NCBI GenBank assembly: GCA_024742755.1
Contig: JANSXW010000010.1
Location: forward strand, 1-64,000
DNA from: a bacterium
GTDB lineage: Bacteria; Bacteroidota; Bacteroidia; Chitinophagales; Saprospiraceae
DNA: 64,000 bases
Reading direction: 5' to 3'
Positions within the stretch are counted from its first letter, which is position 1. Each line of letters opens with the position of its first letter. Below, piece by piece: positions 45,805 through 53,881 of the stretch. The notes under the pieces are model-generated. The model worked only from the letters and a program-made list of their open reading frames with translations. It did no database searches and was not told the DNA's origin. Position numbers and translations under genes: made by a program.

Positions 45805-46450
45805 TACGCAGTGCTTTTGCCTTTTCATAATAAGGATTATTGGTATTGTCAGAGGCTAAAATGGCATCGAGTTGATCAATGGCCAGGACAAAATCGTCTT
45901 GCTGCACATACGCCAGCGCAAGGTAGTACCGGGCCAGGTTACGCCTGGCTATAAACAGCGAACGGTCTGCGGATAATGGTACTAATGTCTCAACTGCAGC
46001 TTCTGTCATATTCTGTTCCAAATAGGAAATCCCCAGATAGATGTTGAAAAACGGGGGGCATTCCTGACGAGACAAACAACTGTTCAATGCCTCAGAGGCC
46101 GACTTGTAATCGCCTTGATCATAGGCAGTTACCCATCCGTTTTTACTATTGACCTCTGCTCCTTTTGCGCCCGATACCACTTCAGTACTCAAAGGCTCAA
46201 AATGTGCGGCATAAATTGAAGCACCCTGGCCTGGCTTCTCCATCCACCAAAAGCCAATAGCTAACAAGATGACCGCAGCAGCAGCGGCAACCTTTGGCCA
46301 AAGGCTTATGACTGTTGCTTTTTGTTGTTGAGGGATTTTTCCTTCTTTGACCAGTTCATCATGAACGCTATCCAGCTCTTCCCGCAGCGCTTCCTGTGCT
46401 ACAGCTCTGGCAACACCTTGCTTTATGATATTTTCTAATTCATTCTTCAT
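45791..46450 (-). CDS. Membrane-anchored TPR-like protein, possible anti-sigma partner
   Basis: About 219 residues from the ATG at 46450 (MKNELENI). A cytoplasmic N-terminal part of about 60 residues is followed by one membrane segment (VAAAAAVILLAIGFWWM) and a periplasmic helical repeat region (GDYKSASEALNSCL, NIYLGISYLEQNMTEAAVETL, ARYYLALAYVQQDDFVLAIDQLDAIL) that looks like TPRs. Lying directly after an ECF sigma gene and with one TM helix, it has the layout of an anti-sigma factor or signal relay. The family itself is not recognised. Longer starts at 46483 and 46453 are possible. Confidence 0.65.
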   Translation of the reverse strand: MKNELENIIKQGVARAVAQEALREELDSVHDELVKEGKIPQQQKATVISLWPKVAAAAAVILLAIGFWWMEKPGQGASIYAAHFEPLSTEVVSGAKGAEVNSKNGWVTAYDQGDYKSASEALNSCLSRQECPPFFNIYLGISYLEQNMTEAAVETLVPLSADRSLFIARRNLARYYLALAYVQQDDFVLAIDQLDAILASDNTNNPYYEKAKALRNELS

Positions 46451-46472
46451 CATTAATACTTTTAGTCGGGTT

Positions 46473-47039
46473 TTATTGATCAAAAAGCTGAAGCAGGACC
46501 GGATCTTTTCGACATATAGCCCTCAGCTTTTTCATACATTTGGCTTTTTTTGACTTAGCAGAGTCAGATCCGCTGAAGCCCATATCTTCTGCGATTTCCT
46601 CCATAGACCATCCCCTGTAAAAATTTATGATTACTTTACGACAAACCTGAAAGGCCTCCTGAGCCAGTAGTTCAACAACTCTTCGAATCGCACTTTCCCG
46701 CTCGTCTCCATGAGTCTCCTCTTCCGGAGCGTCAGGTATTTCATTGCCGGTCACATTTAGTCTGCGCTTTTGCTCCAATTGCTTTAGCCACAATCGCTTT
46801 GCTACCCCCAGCAAATAACCCTCTGCAGGAACAGTAAGCTTAAATACAGGGTCGGCTATTTTCCTTTCAAAGACTTCCCAGGCTTTGTGAAGTATATCCT
46901 TGGCATCATGCTCATGCCCACTATTAGCAGAAATGTGCTTTAGTACAGCTAAATAAGCAGGCTCATATATCGCCTTCACAGCTGCTCTTCTTACTTTTGG
47001 GTCTTCCGACCTTAGTTGATCCAGTTGATCCATTTTCAC
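46473..47039 (-). CDS. ECF-type RNA polymerase sigma factor
   Basis: 188 residues. Region 2 is visible as HDAKDILHKAWEVFERKI, and region 4 as CRKVIINFYRGWSMEEIAEDMGFSGSDSAKSKKAKCMKKLRAI with a clear helix-turn-helix. It likely directs transcription of its own neighbourhood or envelope genes. The 5' end overlaps the 3' end of the caspase-LysM gene by 77 bases, with no alternative internal ATG in region 2. Sigma, TPR membrane protein and caspase genes overlap in series, which suggests one signalling unit. Confidence 0.85.
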   Translation of the reverse strand: MKMDQLDQLRSEDPKVRRAAVKAIYEPAYLAVLKHISANSGHEHDAKDILHKAWEVFERKIADPVFKLTVPAEGYLLGVAKRLWLKQLEQKRRLNVTGNEIPDAPEEETHGDERESAIRRVVELLAQEAFQVCRKVIINFYRGWSMEEIAEDMGFSGSDSAKSKKAKCMKKLRAICRKDPVLLQLFDQ

Positions 47040-47976
47040 TTGTACTTTGAGTCCATATCAAAAGAGGTTGCCCGGGCCGTATTATATGGTTTGTAAGGCT
47101 ATTCCACGACTTCAGGTTTTCAACAGAGACCTGATTGACCTTAGCAATCTTCCAGAGGGTATCTCCTTTCCTAACTTTATACGTCTTGGTTTGGGCCATC
47201 GCAAAAAATGTAGTATTAGATTCTCCGGAAGACATCCAGGTAAACTGCGGATTTTGACGCCTGTTGACTTCTAATGTCATCTCTGAGGTCACCTCGTTCA
47301 CCTCTGTCATGAGTTCATCCCAGGTCAAACGCTTTCCCTGGGACACTTGAAACAATGACCAGCAAAATGCCGAAGTGTAATAGCCTCCCAGATCATCTTC
47401 ATAGTAAGCATATTCACCACTTTTGCTGCTGCTGCATATTAGATTGCCCTTAGACTCCAGGAAAAGCTGTTCAAGCGCTTCACCAGCCACTGCGATTTGG
47501 AAACGCTCCTGTCTCCTCGGTGACTTTGGGATAAAGCGGGGGCCAATATTGCAGCAATCAGCCATGCTGATTAATAGTCGGGGATTCTTCTGTTTTAATA
47601 TAGCATTAAAATACATAAGTCCTGCCTTTTTTTCAGGATCATTGATCAAAAATCTGGGCCAATGGGAAGAACCACTGCTAACGCCATGCCCACTATAGTG
47701 AAAAATCACAATATCATCTGTACCGCAATTCACCTGGCGCACCAGTTCTTCCGCCTCTTCGAAAGAAGGAGATCCCGCTACAACTTTGCTCACTTGTAGA
47801 GGGATTTCCAGCGACTCGGCAATTCCGCCAAGCTGCTTCTGCATTCTTTCTACATTTACCTTTATGGCTGGCCGGATAGCAGCATCAGCAGTATCAGCAA
47901 GCAGAATAAGATGAAGCACCTGGCTTTTTCCAAATACTGGCCCCAGCATAAGACCCAAAATCAATAATTTTCTCAA
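46963..47976 (-). CDS. Secreted caspase-family protein with C-terminal LysM domain
   Basis: 337 residues: signal peptide (LLILGLMLGPVFGKSQ), a caspase fold with catalytic His in VIFHYSGHGVSS and Cys in ISMADCCNIGP, and a LysM domain near residues 258-302 (YKVRKGDTLWKIAKVNQV, then LKSWNSLTNHIIRPGQPLLIW) that binds peptidoglycan or chitin-type glycans. The dyad is intact. The LysM suggests the protease is held at the cell wall. The last 77 bases overlap the start of the sigma-factor gene in another frame. Confidence 0.85.
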   Translation of the reverse strand: MRKLLILGLMLGPVFGKSQVLHLILLADTADAAIRPAIKVNVERMQKQLGGIAESLEIPLQVSKVVAGSPSFEEAEELVRQVNCGTDDIVIFHYSGHGVSSGSSHWPRFLINDPEKKAGLMYFNAILKQKNPRLLISMADCCNIGPRFIPKSPRRQERFQIAVAGEALEQLFLESKGNLICSSSKSGEYAYYEDDLGGYYTSAFCWSLFQVSQGKRLTWDELMTEVNEVTSEMTLEVNRRQNPQFTWMSSGESNTTFFAMAQTKTYKVRKGDTLWKIAKVNQVSVENLKSWNSLTNHIIRPGQPLLIWTQSTSENGSTGSTKVGRPKSKKSSCEGDI

Positions 47977-48049
47977 AAGACTATTCTTAGTTTTAAATGC
48001 CTGCCGGAACGAATCCCGACAGGCGGACTTCTGGGGTTACATTACGCTA

Positions 48050-48886
48050 CTAGTTTCCAAACGCACTCCTTTGCGACCGTATGCCGGGTATTTCAATGGG
48101 GGTATTGTGTACATTCGCCCCCTCATCATTTTCAGGATCCCGGCTAAGGTTCATGTCCCACTTGGGGTTTTGAGGCCGCTTGCGTATGCTCTGGCACATT
48201 GTATTGGTCCCGTTCTTCATCTTGTTCAATACTTTCGTCCAAAGCGTACGTGGCGTGTCCTGTGGCGTAAATTCGACCTGATTAATCGCCCGGGTCAGGG
48301 AAGTTGTAGCAAAACCGCCTGTTTGTGGACTACCCCAGGAATACTCGGCATCAGCAGCACTGGAGATCAGAATATCGCCACTTGCTTTTTTGAAGAGCAT
48401 CGCCAACTGGTTGCCAGGCATGCTGCTTGTTCTGGACCATGCATTCTCAGTAGCACCTATATTACAGGCATCGTACATCGTAATGTTGAGCCTTGCTCCA
48501 CAGCGCATGAGTAGTTCATGCACTTCTGTCTGAGGATAGCGGGACGAGCCATCTGTGTACTGAGGCCAGCCATCGCCGGAATTGGCGCCATGGCCAGAAT
48601 AGTGGAACCATACTACGTCGTCCTGTCCGGCACGGAAGCTGGTGAGAAAGCCGGCTACCTGACTGTCCCGGCGGTCAAATTCATGCACGCGGACCTCCAT
48701 ATTAGTGATCTGTGCGATGTTATTGACTTGCGCCTTCATTAGGGTGGCATCGGCAGTAGCGCCTATATTTTGGTCTTCTGTTTCGTAGACCATAATTAAA
48801 TGGATGGTGGCGGCCTCAATAGCGGCTACAGAAAAAATCATTAAGGCCAGTGCGAAGAGATATTTTTTACGCATCATCATTGTCAA
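48050..48886 (-). CDS. Secreted caspase-family (C14) peptidase
   Basis: 278 residues. Signal peptide (KYLFALALMIFSVAAIEA), catalytic His in VVWFHYSGHGAN and catalytic Cys in ITMYDACNIGAT. It resembles the caspase domain of the LysM protein downstream (both have YSGHG and a C-N-I-G motif), so the two are paralogues. Several adjacent ATGs (MTMMMRKK) leave the start uncertain by a few residues. It begins 4 bases after the stop of the 200-residue gene. Confidence 0.82.
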   Translation of the reverse strand: MTMMMRKKYLFALALMIFSVAAIEAATIHLIMVYETEDQNIGATADATLMKAQVNNIAQITNMEVRVHEFDRRDSQVAGFLTSFRAGQDDVVWFHYSGHGANSGDGWPQYTDGSSRYPQTEVHELLMRCGARLNITMYDACNIGATENAWSRTSSMPGNQLAMLFKKASGDILISSAADAEYSWGSPQTGGFATTSLTRAINQVEFTPQDTPRTLWTKVLNKMKNGTNTMCQSIRKRPQNPKWDMNLSRDPENDEGANVHNTPIEIPGIRSQRSAFGN

Positions 48887-48889
48887 GGT

Positions 48890-49492
48890 TTAGTGGTTAT
48901 TGGAATTGGTTAATTGTCCGGTAGTCAAACTCCCGGGAAAGATTTTATTGCCCAGCATGGTCAGGTCGTCGTGTCCGTCATCTACATCTTCGGTGAAGAC
49001 GACCAGCCCATCCGGAGCATAAATTTTTAGTAAATCACAATTGGTGGCAACCAGTACATGGTATAGCGCTCCTTGATACCGGAGTTCAAAACCAAGCCTT
49101 GGAGCAAACTCGCAGCGTTTTTGAGCGTCAGAGGTGTCGTAAATGGCCGGATTACTTAGCGTTTGTGTAATAGCGGCGCACTGGGCTGTATTCAGGGTGT
49201 CCACACATTGTGCCACTTTAAATCCAAGTAACCCGCCATCGGTGGTGTCGCTCACCCATTCTTCCAACAGGTAAGCTTTGCCGACTTCTCCTTCCTGTAG
49301 CATGCTTGCCAGCTCAGGGGCCATCAGGCTGTCCAGGGTTGGAGTAGTGGAGGTATCCACTGGCGTTTCTACTGTAGCCCCTTCTTCGGGAGTGGGGAGC
49401 TGAGTGGGATTGTCCCGGCCTGAAACCTGCGCGAATGCCTGAAGGGCAAATAAGCAGGACAGTACGGTGAAGCTAATCGTTTTCATAAGCAT
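48890..49492 (-). CDS. Secreted protein of unknown function
   Basis: 200 residues with a signal peptide (ISFTVLSCLFALQAFAQ) and a Thr/Pro-rich stretch after it (about residues 25-52). The mature part holds four Cys in two pairs that could form disulfides (QCVDTLNTAQC and the later CEFAPRL and NCDLL). No recognised domain. It is 4 bases upstream of a caspase gene, so co-expression, and perhaps an inhibitor or substrate relation, is possible but unproven. Confidence 0.6.
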   Translation of the reverse strand: MLMKTISFTVLSCLFALQAFAQVSGRDNPTQLPTPEEGATVETPVDTSTTPTLDSLMAPELASMLQEGEVGKAYLLEEWVSDTTDGGLLGFKVAQCVDTLNTAQCAAITQTLSNPAIYDTSDAQKRCEFAPRLGFELRYQGALYHVLVATNCDLLKIYAPDGLVVFTEDVDDGHDDLTMLGNKIFPGSLTTGQLTNSNNH

Positions 49493-49548
49493 TGATTTTA
49501 TTGGTTATACCTGCTTTGTGGAAAAGGTAACCGGGTAATGTGTTTTTT

Positions 49549-50895
49549 TCATCTTGTGATAGCAGGCGCTGTTGGCGCAAACAACCGGAGACCGCCGGCC
49601 GTATCCAAATCAGCATGCAATTGCAAGGTCTGGTAGTTTTCTCCATCGTATACCCGGAGTGCTGCAGTATTTGGTGGTATACGGCCCAAATTATGAGCAG
49701 TCAGCACGAGCAGGTTTTCTCCCGGCTGAAGCTTTGCACGAAAGGTTCGTTTAAACTTTTTCAATTCTGTCCGTTGGGTAATCCATTCACCGTTAAGGCT
49801 TACTGAAATGGTATCCCCATCAAACTGACGGTCATCCCAGATTTCTATGGTGACTTCCTGGGCTTCAACCTCGAGTGTTTCCTGAATTGTCACCGGCTGC
49901 CCAGTGGGGTTTTCTGCAGGGGGCGGAGCCTGAGCAGGCTCACGCCAAACATAGAGTTCCCCCTGCTGGTCTCCTGTGATGAGGCAACTGCGATCGGGGC
50001 AAATGGCCATGGTTTGTACGGGGCTCCGGTGCCTGGTGAGGGTTTGTTTCAGGTTTAGGTTAGATAATTCCCATAGCAGTACCTCATTGCCCCGGTTGCC
50101 GGTGAGGAGGAATTCACTGTCAGCCGAAACTGCAAATTCTGAAGCGCCTTCTGACGTGGTGGCTTGTAGATTTTGATTGCGGACTCCGGCTTTCCATTGT
50201 TGCACATTTCCATTATAGGTCCACGTCCAGATGTCCCCACCCTGCCCGGCTACGATTTCGCAGAAGGGCGACCGGTCCTGCCATTGGTGCACGATTTCAC
50301 CCGTTGACGGGTCCATGCCATATAGCTGATTGTAGGCCGCAAAATAGAGGAGCCCATTACGGCCCCAAGCGCCACAGGTAAGCCCGCCCTTTGTATCCGT
50401 GTAGAGTACTTCAGGGTCTCCATCCTGCCATCGGACGGAGAGCAGCTTAGCGTTATAGCCACCATAGAACACCGCTCTGCCATCGGAAGAGAAAAGGACG
50501 AAGGTCACCTCATTCCCCTGCCAGTTGCCATAGGCTCCAATGCCGGGGTTGATAAGCTCCCGAATCAGACTGAAATCAGATAGCCTCCAGATCCGCACTT
50601 TACCGTCGTAGCCTGCGGTAGCCAGCCACTCCTGATTTGGAGAAAAAGCGATGCCGGACACCTTTCCCTCGTGAGCTTTCCATCCAGCTACTTTCGTAAA
50701 GCCCTGACCCTCCCAAAGAAATACCCTCCCTGATGCGTCACCGGAAGCAAGCAGGTTGGATGTATCACTAAACGACAGGGTTGTGAGCGCTGACTGATGC
50801 CCATGCAGTGATAGCTGCCATTGAAAGCCAGACTGTGCGCAAAGGTGAATTGTAAAAAATAGAAGCCACCCGAGAAAAGCAGATCGAAAAAGCAT
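49549..50895 (-). CDS. Secreted WD40-repeat protein
   Basis: About 448 residues from the ATG at 50895, which starts the signal peptide (FLGWLLFFTIHLCAQ). WD40-type repeats follow (HQSALTTLSFSDTSNLLASGDASG, then KVSGIAFSPNQEWLATAGYDGKVRIW, and later LTRHRSPVQTMAICPDRSCLITGDQQGELYVW), giving about seven blades. The C-terminal 110 residues after a Pro-rich linker form a separate beta-rich domain (VTIEIWDDRQFDGDTISVSLNGEW). The upstream in-frame ATG at 50997 would add a 34-residue non-secretory leader. Likely a periplasmic or surface scaffold next to the caspase and FGE genes. Confidence 0.82.
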   Translation of the reverse strand: MLFRSAFLGWLLFFTIHLCAQSGFQWQLSLHGHQSALTTLSFSDTSNLLASGDASGRVFLWEGQGFTKVAGWKAHEGKVSGIAFSPNQEWLATAGYDGKVRIWRLSDFSLIRELINPGIGAYGNWQGNEVTFVLFSSDGRAVFYGGYNAKLLSVRWQDGDPEVLYTDTKGGLTCGAWGRNGLLYFAAYNQLYGMDPSTGEIVHQWQDRSPFCEIVAGQGGDIWTWTYNGNVQQWKAGVRNQNLQATTSEGASEFAVSADSEFLLTGNRGNEVLLWELSNLNLKQTLTRHRSPVQTMAICPDRSCLITGDQQGELYVWREPAQAPPPAENPTGQPVTIQETLEVEAQEVTIEIWDDRQFDGDTISVSLNGEWITQRTELKKFKRTFRAKLQPGENLLVLTAHNLGRIPPNTAALRVYDGENYQTLQLHADLDTAGGLRLFAPTAPAITR

Positions 50896-51102
50896 GATGT
50901 TGTTTATGCTTATATCTCGGTAAGAGCAAGAAGGTAACCGGTTCTGGCGCAGCAAAGTGATGTTTTCCTGCCAGATAGCTTCGTTGGCTTTTCCCATTCG
51001 GACTATTGTCTCAGCCTTAATCAGGGAGATTTGCCAGGAACGAAAAACATAAATATTAGCAAATCAAATTTGCGAAGTCTCTTACGTCCTTTTAATCCTT
51101 TC

Positions 51103-52431
51103 TTAAGGAGCCGCCAGACGGAAACCAAGATTGTCACTCCGGTAGTTAGGACGGTTATAACTCCGGTTAAAGACCTGGCAATCATCGGCGGGGAGGTCCC
51201 AGGAGCCGCCACGGATAACCCGGTATGCCCCATCAGCAGGTCCTTGGGGGTCACGCTTAGGCGAGTTGGTGTAAAAATCATTGCTATACCAGTCGGAACA
51301 CCATTCCCAGACATTTCCCGTCATATCGTACAAACCTAATGCATTGGGGGATTTAGTACCCACAGGGTGTGTTCCGCCTTCACTATCCTCAATATACCAG
51401 GCAACTTCGTTGATGTTGTTGCTCCCCGAAAACCTATGATTACTGGAATTTGAAGAGACATCCAAAGTTCCCCCTCCGCGAGCTGCGTACTCCCATTCGG
51501 CTTCTGTTGGTAAACGGTACCGGTTCCCGGTCATCTTATTGAGTTTATCGATAAATTCCTGTACTTTTTCCCAGCTTACTTCTACGACTGGGTGGCGAGG
51601 GCTTCCCCTGAAATTTAGATCTGTACCCATTATAGCTGCCCATTGCGCTTGTGTGACCTCGTAACAGCTTAGCCTGAAACTACTAATTTCAACCTGGTGC
51701 ACAGGCCCTTCATTACGCTGACAGTCAAAAGACTGCGCCTCATTACATCCCATCATAAATGTACCCTGCGGAATTCGTATCATATTCCGTTCTAATTCCT
51801 GTATTGCATTAGGAGAACCAACCGCAGAGGCAACGTGTTTTTGAGCAATTGCCGGTGCCTGGACATCTTCTTGTGACTCATTCAAACCGGTCGCTGCATT
51901 TAACGCTCCTGCTTTATCAATACTTTTTATCCGCGCAGAAATGCTGCTCATATTGTATTGCTGCACTGCCAGAATTACATTCAATTCGTTGGTCACAGAC
52001 CGCTGGCCATAGGGTGCCGCCCTTACTTGCAAACGAACAATTGTTTCCAATCCATCTTCTGACGGCTGCAAGTCACCTATCTCAATAAATTTATGCGAAA
52101 ATGAAATTCCTTCAGGAAAGTCAGCAAGCATATTATTGAGATACTCCCTGGATTCTATGTATCGGCTACCCTGTGGCCGCAAGTCATTCCAGACTATTGA
52201 GTCTTCAAAAAGAAAAAAATTGGTGAGTATTTCCTCCCGGATTAGCTGACGATCTGATAAAGGGAGACTGGCATCACCGTAGTTATTTAGCATCCCAAAA
52301 TAGTTGGCGATATAGTCGGCTACCGGATCGCTTTGACCTAAAGCCACTTTTGGTATAGTTACTATAAAAGTAGACACAAGCACCAGAATAAAGCATAGCC
52401 TTATCCATTCTCCAAACTGCATAACTTTCAC
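51103..52431 (-). CDS. Secreted FGE-sulfatase-fold protein with N-terminal SPVADY module
   Basis: 442 residues. Signal peptide, then the N-terminal module shared by this cluster (DPVADYIANYFGMLNNYGD, later WNDLRPQGSRYI, then ISARIKSIDKA; about residues 34-190). The C-terminal FGE-sulfatase (SUMF1) domain begins MIRIPQGTFMMGC and contains YRLPTEAEWEYAARGG and GLYDMTGNVWEWCSDWY, ending in NLGFRLAAP. The Cys of the GFRCA motif of true formylglycine-generating enzymes is replaced by Leu, so it is probably a ligand-binding C-type-lectin-like domain and not an enzyme. Its start overlaps the end of the next upstream gene by 4 bases. Confidence 0.85.
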   Translation of the reverse strand: MKVMQFGEWIRLCFILVLVSTFIVTIPKVALGQSDPVADYIANYFGMLNNYGDASLPLSDRQLIREEILTNFFLFEDSIVWNDLRPQGSRYIESREYLNNMLADFPEGISFSHKFIEIGDLQPSEDGLETIVRLQVRAAPYGQRSVTNELNVILAVQQYNMSSISARIKSIDKAGALNAATGLNESQEDVQAPAIAQKHVASAVGSPNAIQELERNMIRIPQGTFMMGCNEAQSFDCQRNEGPVHQVEISSFRLSCYEVTQAQWAAIMGTDLNFRGSPRHPVVEVSWEKVQEFIDKLNKMTGNRYRLPTEAEWEYAARGGGTLDVSSNSSNHRFSGSNNINEVAWYIEDSEGGTHPVGTKSPNALGLYDMTGNVWEWCSDWYSNDFYTNSPKRDPQGPADGAYRVIRGGSWDLPADDCQVFNRSYNRPNYRSDNLGFRLAAP

Positions 52432-53678
52432 TTTACTTCAAATACCTTATCACTAATTCCGCTATTGATTTTTATTTCCTTCACTTTTATAGTAAAGGGG
52501 GGCGGGGTTGATACTTCACTTATAGATTCAAATGGGAATAAAATGCCATTTACCTTTTGGTACTTTGAAAAAGTATTGGTTGTAACCACCTCTTCTCCAT
52601 CCGCACCTTCCTGCCTACTGACCTGCTTTATTTTAAGCCGGGAATCTACTGCATAGTATTCAGTTAACATGTTCCCGTTTGGTGGCGTAATGTGGATCTT
52701 GTAGGCCTGCTCTCCATTCACTTCCTCCACACCAGATAGCTCGATTTGGTAATTACTGGAAGCATACTCTAATTCCGGGAAAATGAGTGCCTGAGCCTTC
52801 ATAGCCTCTGCTTCCGCTCCTTTGATCCTTTCTTTCTGCCCCATCGCATTGACAACGCCCTTCTCCCCATCAAATCGGGTTTCGTTCATCACAGTACCAT
52901 TCATTTTAACCGTCATGACCATTTTGCCAGGCACCTTTTGCAGGAGAGCCATATCCAGCTCCATCCCCTGAATGGTTGTACTCATTGTCATACTGATATC
53001 CTTTACGCGCTCCAGCCTGGCCCTGCCACCTATTGCTTCTAAATAATGCTCAACTACCCTGACACCAGTGGTTTCATCGGCTGCAGGGCCCGGAGTTGGC
53101 TTAGGCTCTGTCCTCGTTGGAGGAGGAGCTGCGTCCTGCCGCTCAGGCTCAATCGAAGCAGATGGTCCCGGATCAGCCTTGTCGATGCTCTTTATCCGTG
53201 CTGAAACACTGCTTGTACTGTACTGCTGTACCGCCAAAACCATACTCAGTTCGTTCGTAATGGTGCGTTTGCCTTTGGGCTGTGCCGTAACCTTTAACTG
53301 AACTACTGTTTCCAACCCATTTGCGGCGGGCTCTAAAGCGCCTACCTTCACAACCTCATGAGTAAATGAGATGCCCTGTGGAAAGTCGGTCAGAATATTG
53401 TCGAGGTACTCCCGAGGCTTGATGTAGCGGCTACCCTGCGGGCGCAAATCATTCCATATAAGAGATCCATCAAAGAGAAAGTACTGGGATAGTATTTCCT
53501 CCCGGAACAGTTGCCGGTCGGAAAGGGGAAGAGACGCATCTCCGTAATTGTTCAGCATTTCAAAATAGTTGCTCAGATAGTCCGCTACCGGGCTACGCTG
53601 CGCCATGGCACTGCCTGGCAGAGCTGCGCTAAGCAGGAAGCCCAACAGTAGTTTTTTGAGGTAATGCTTGGTTTTCAT
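52428..53678 (-). CDS. Secreted protein: SPVADY module plus LolA/lipoprotein-carrier-like domain
   Basis: About 416 residues from the ATG at 53678 (MKTKHYLKKLLLGFLLSAA signal peptide); an ATG at 53708 adds ten residues. The N-terminal 160 mature residues are the same module as in the FGE genes on both sides (SPVADYLSNYFEMLNNYGD, later ARIKSIDKA). The C-terminal half is different: VVEHYLEAIGGRARLERVKDI and the following beta-rich sequence fit the lipoprotein-localisation LolA/LppX-like fold that binds hydrophobic ligands. This shows that the module is exchanged between different C-terminal domains. Confidence 0.75.
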   Translation of the reverse strand: MKTKHYLKKLLLGFLLSAALPGSAMAQRSPVADYLSNYFEMLNNYGDASLPLSDRQLFREEILSQYFLFDGSLIWNDLRPQGSRYIKPREYLDNILTDFPQGISFTHEVVKVGALEPAANGLETVVQLKVTAQPKGKRTITNELSMVLAVQQYSTSSVSARIKSIDKADPGPSASIEPERQDAAPPPTRTEPKPTPGPAADETTGVRVVEHYLEAIGGRARLERVKDISMTMSTTIQGMELDMALLQKVPGKMVMTVKMNGTVMNETRFDGEKGVVNAMGQKERIKGAEAEAMKAQALIFPELEYASSNYQIELSGVEEVNGEQAYKIHITPPNGNMLTEYYAVDSRLKIKQVSRQEGADGEEVVTTNTFSKYQKVNGILFPFESISEVSTPPPFTIKVKEIKINSGISDKVFEVK

Positions 53679-53746
53679 ATTACGATTATTGCTATAATTA
53701 TTACCCACTTTAACCCTAGGGATGAAAGGTCAGCAAATATGTTTTC

Positions 53747-53767
53747 AAGGCGGCTACGCCGCCTTTT
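53747..53767. terminator. Hairpin downstream of the FGE gene at 53791
   Basis: AAGGCGGC at 53747-53754 pairs with GCCGCCTT at 53758-53765 around a 3-base loop, with T's after it on the plus strand. On the minus strand it lies 24 bases past the stop of the FGE gene at 53791 and before the next gene's start. The U-tract on the minus strand is short, so termination may be weak. Confidence 0.45.
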
Positions 53768-53790
53768 GACGCTCAACCCCGACTGATTAA

Positions 53791-53881
53791 CTAGGGAGAG
53801 GCTGCCAGGCGGAAGCCCAAATAGTTGTCGCGAAAGCTTGAGCTGCTGCCGTGCCGATTCGAGACCCGGCAGTACCCGGCG
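53791..53881 (-). repeat. Relic or diverged DGR variable region
   Basis: Aligns without gaps to the template (offset 7739, stop codons coincide). Over the part matching template 61541-61620 I count 17 mismatches, 13 of them at template adenines. The rest, and several more in the last ten bases, are at other positions. The excess at adenines suggests former diversification by the same or a sister template, followed by ordinary drift. Confidence 0.6.
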
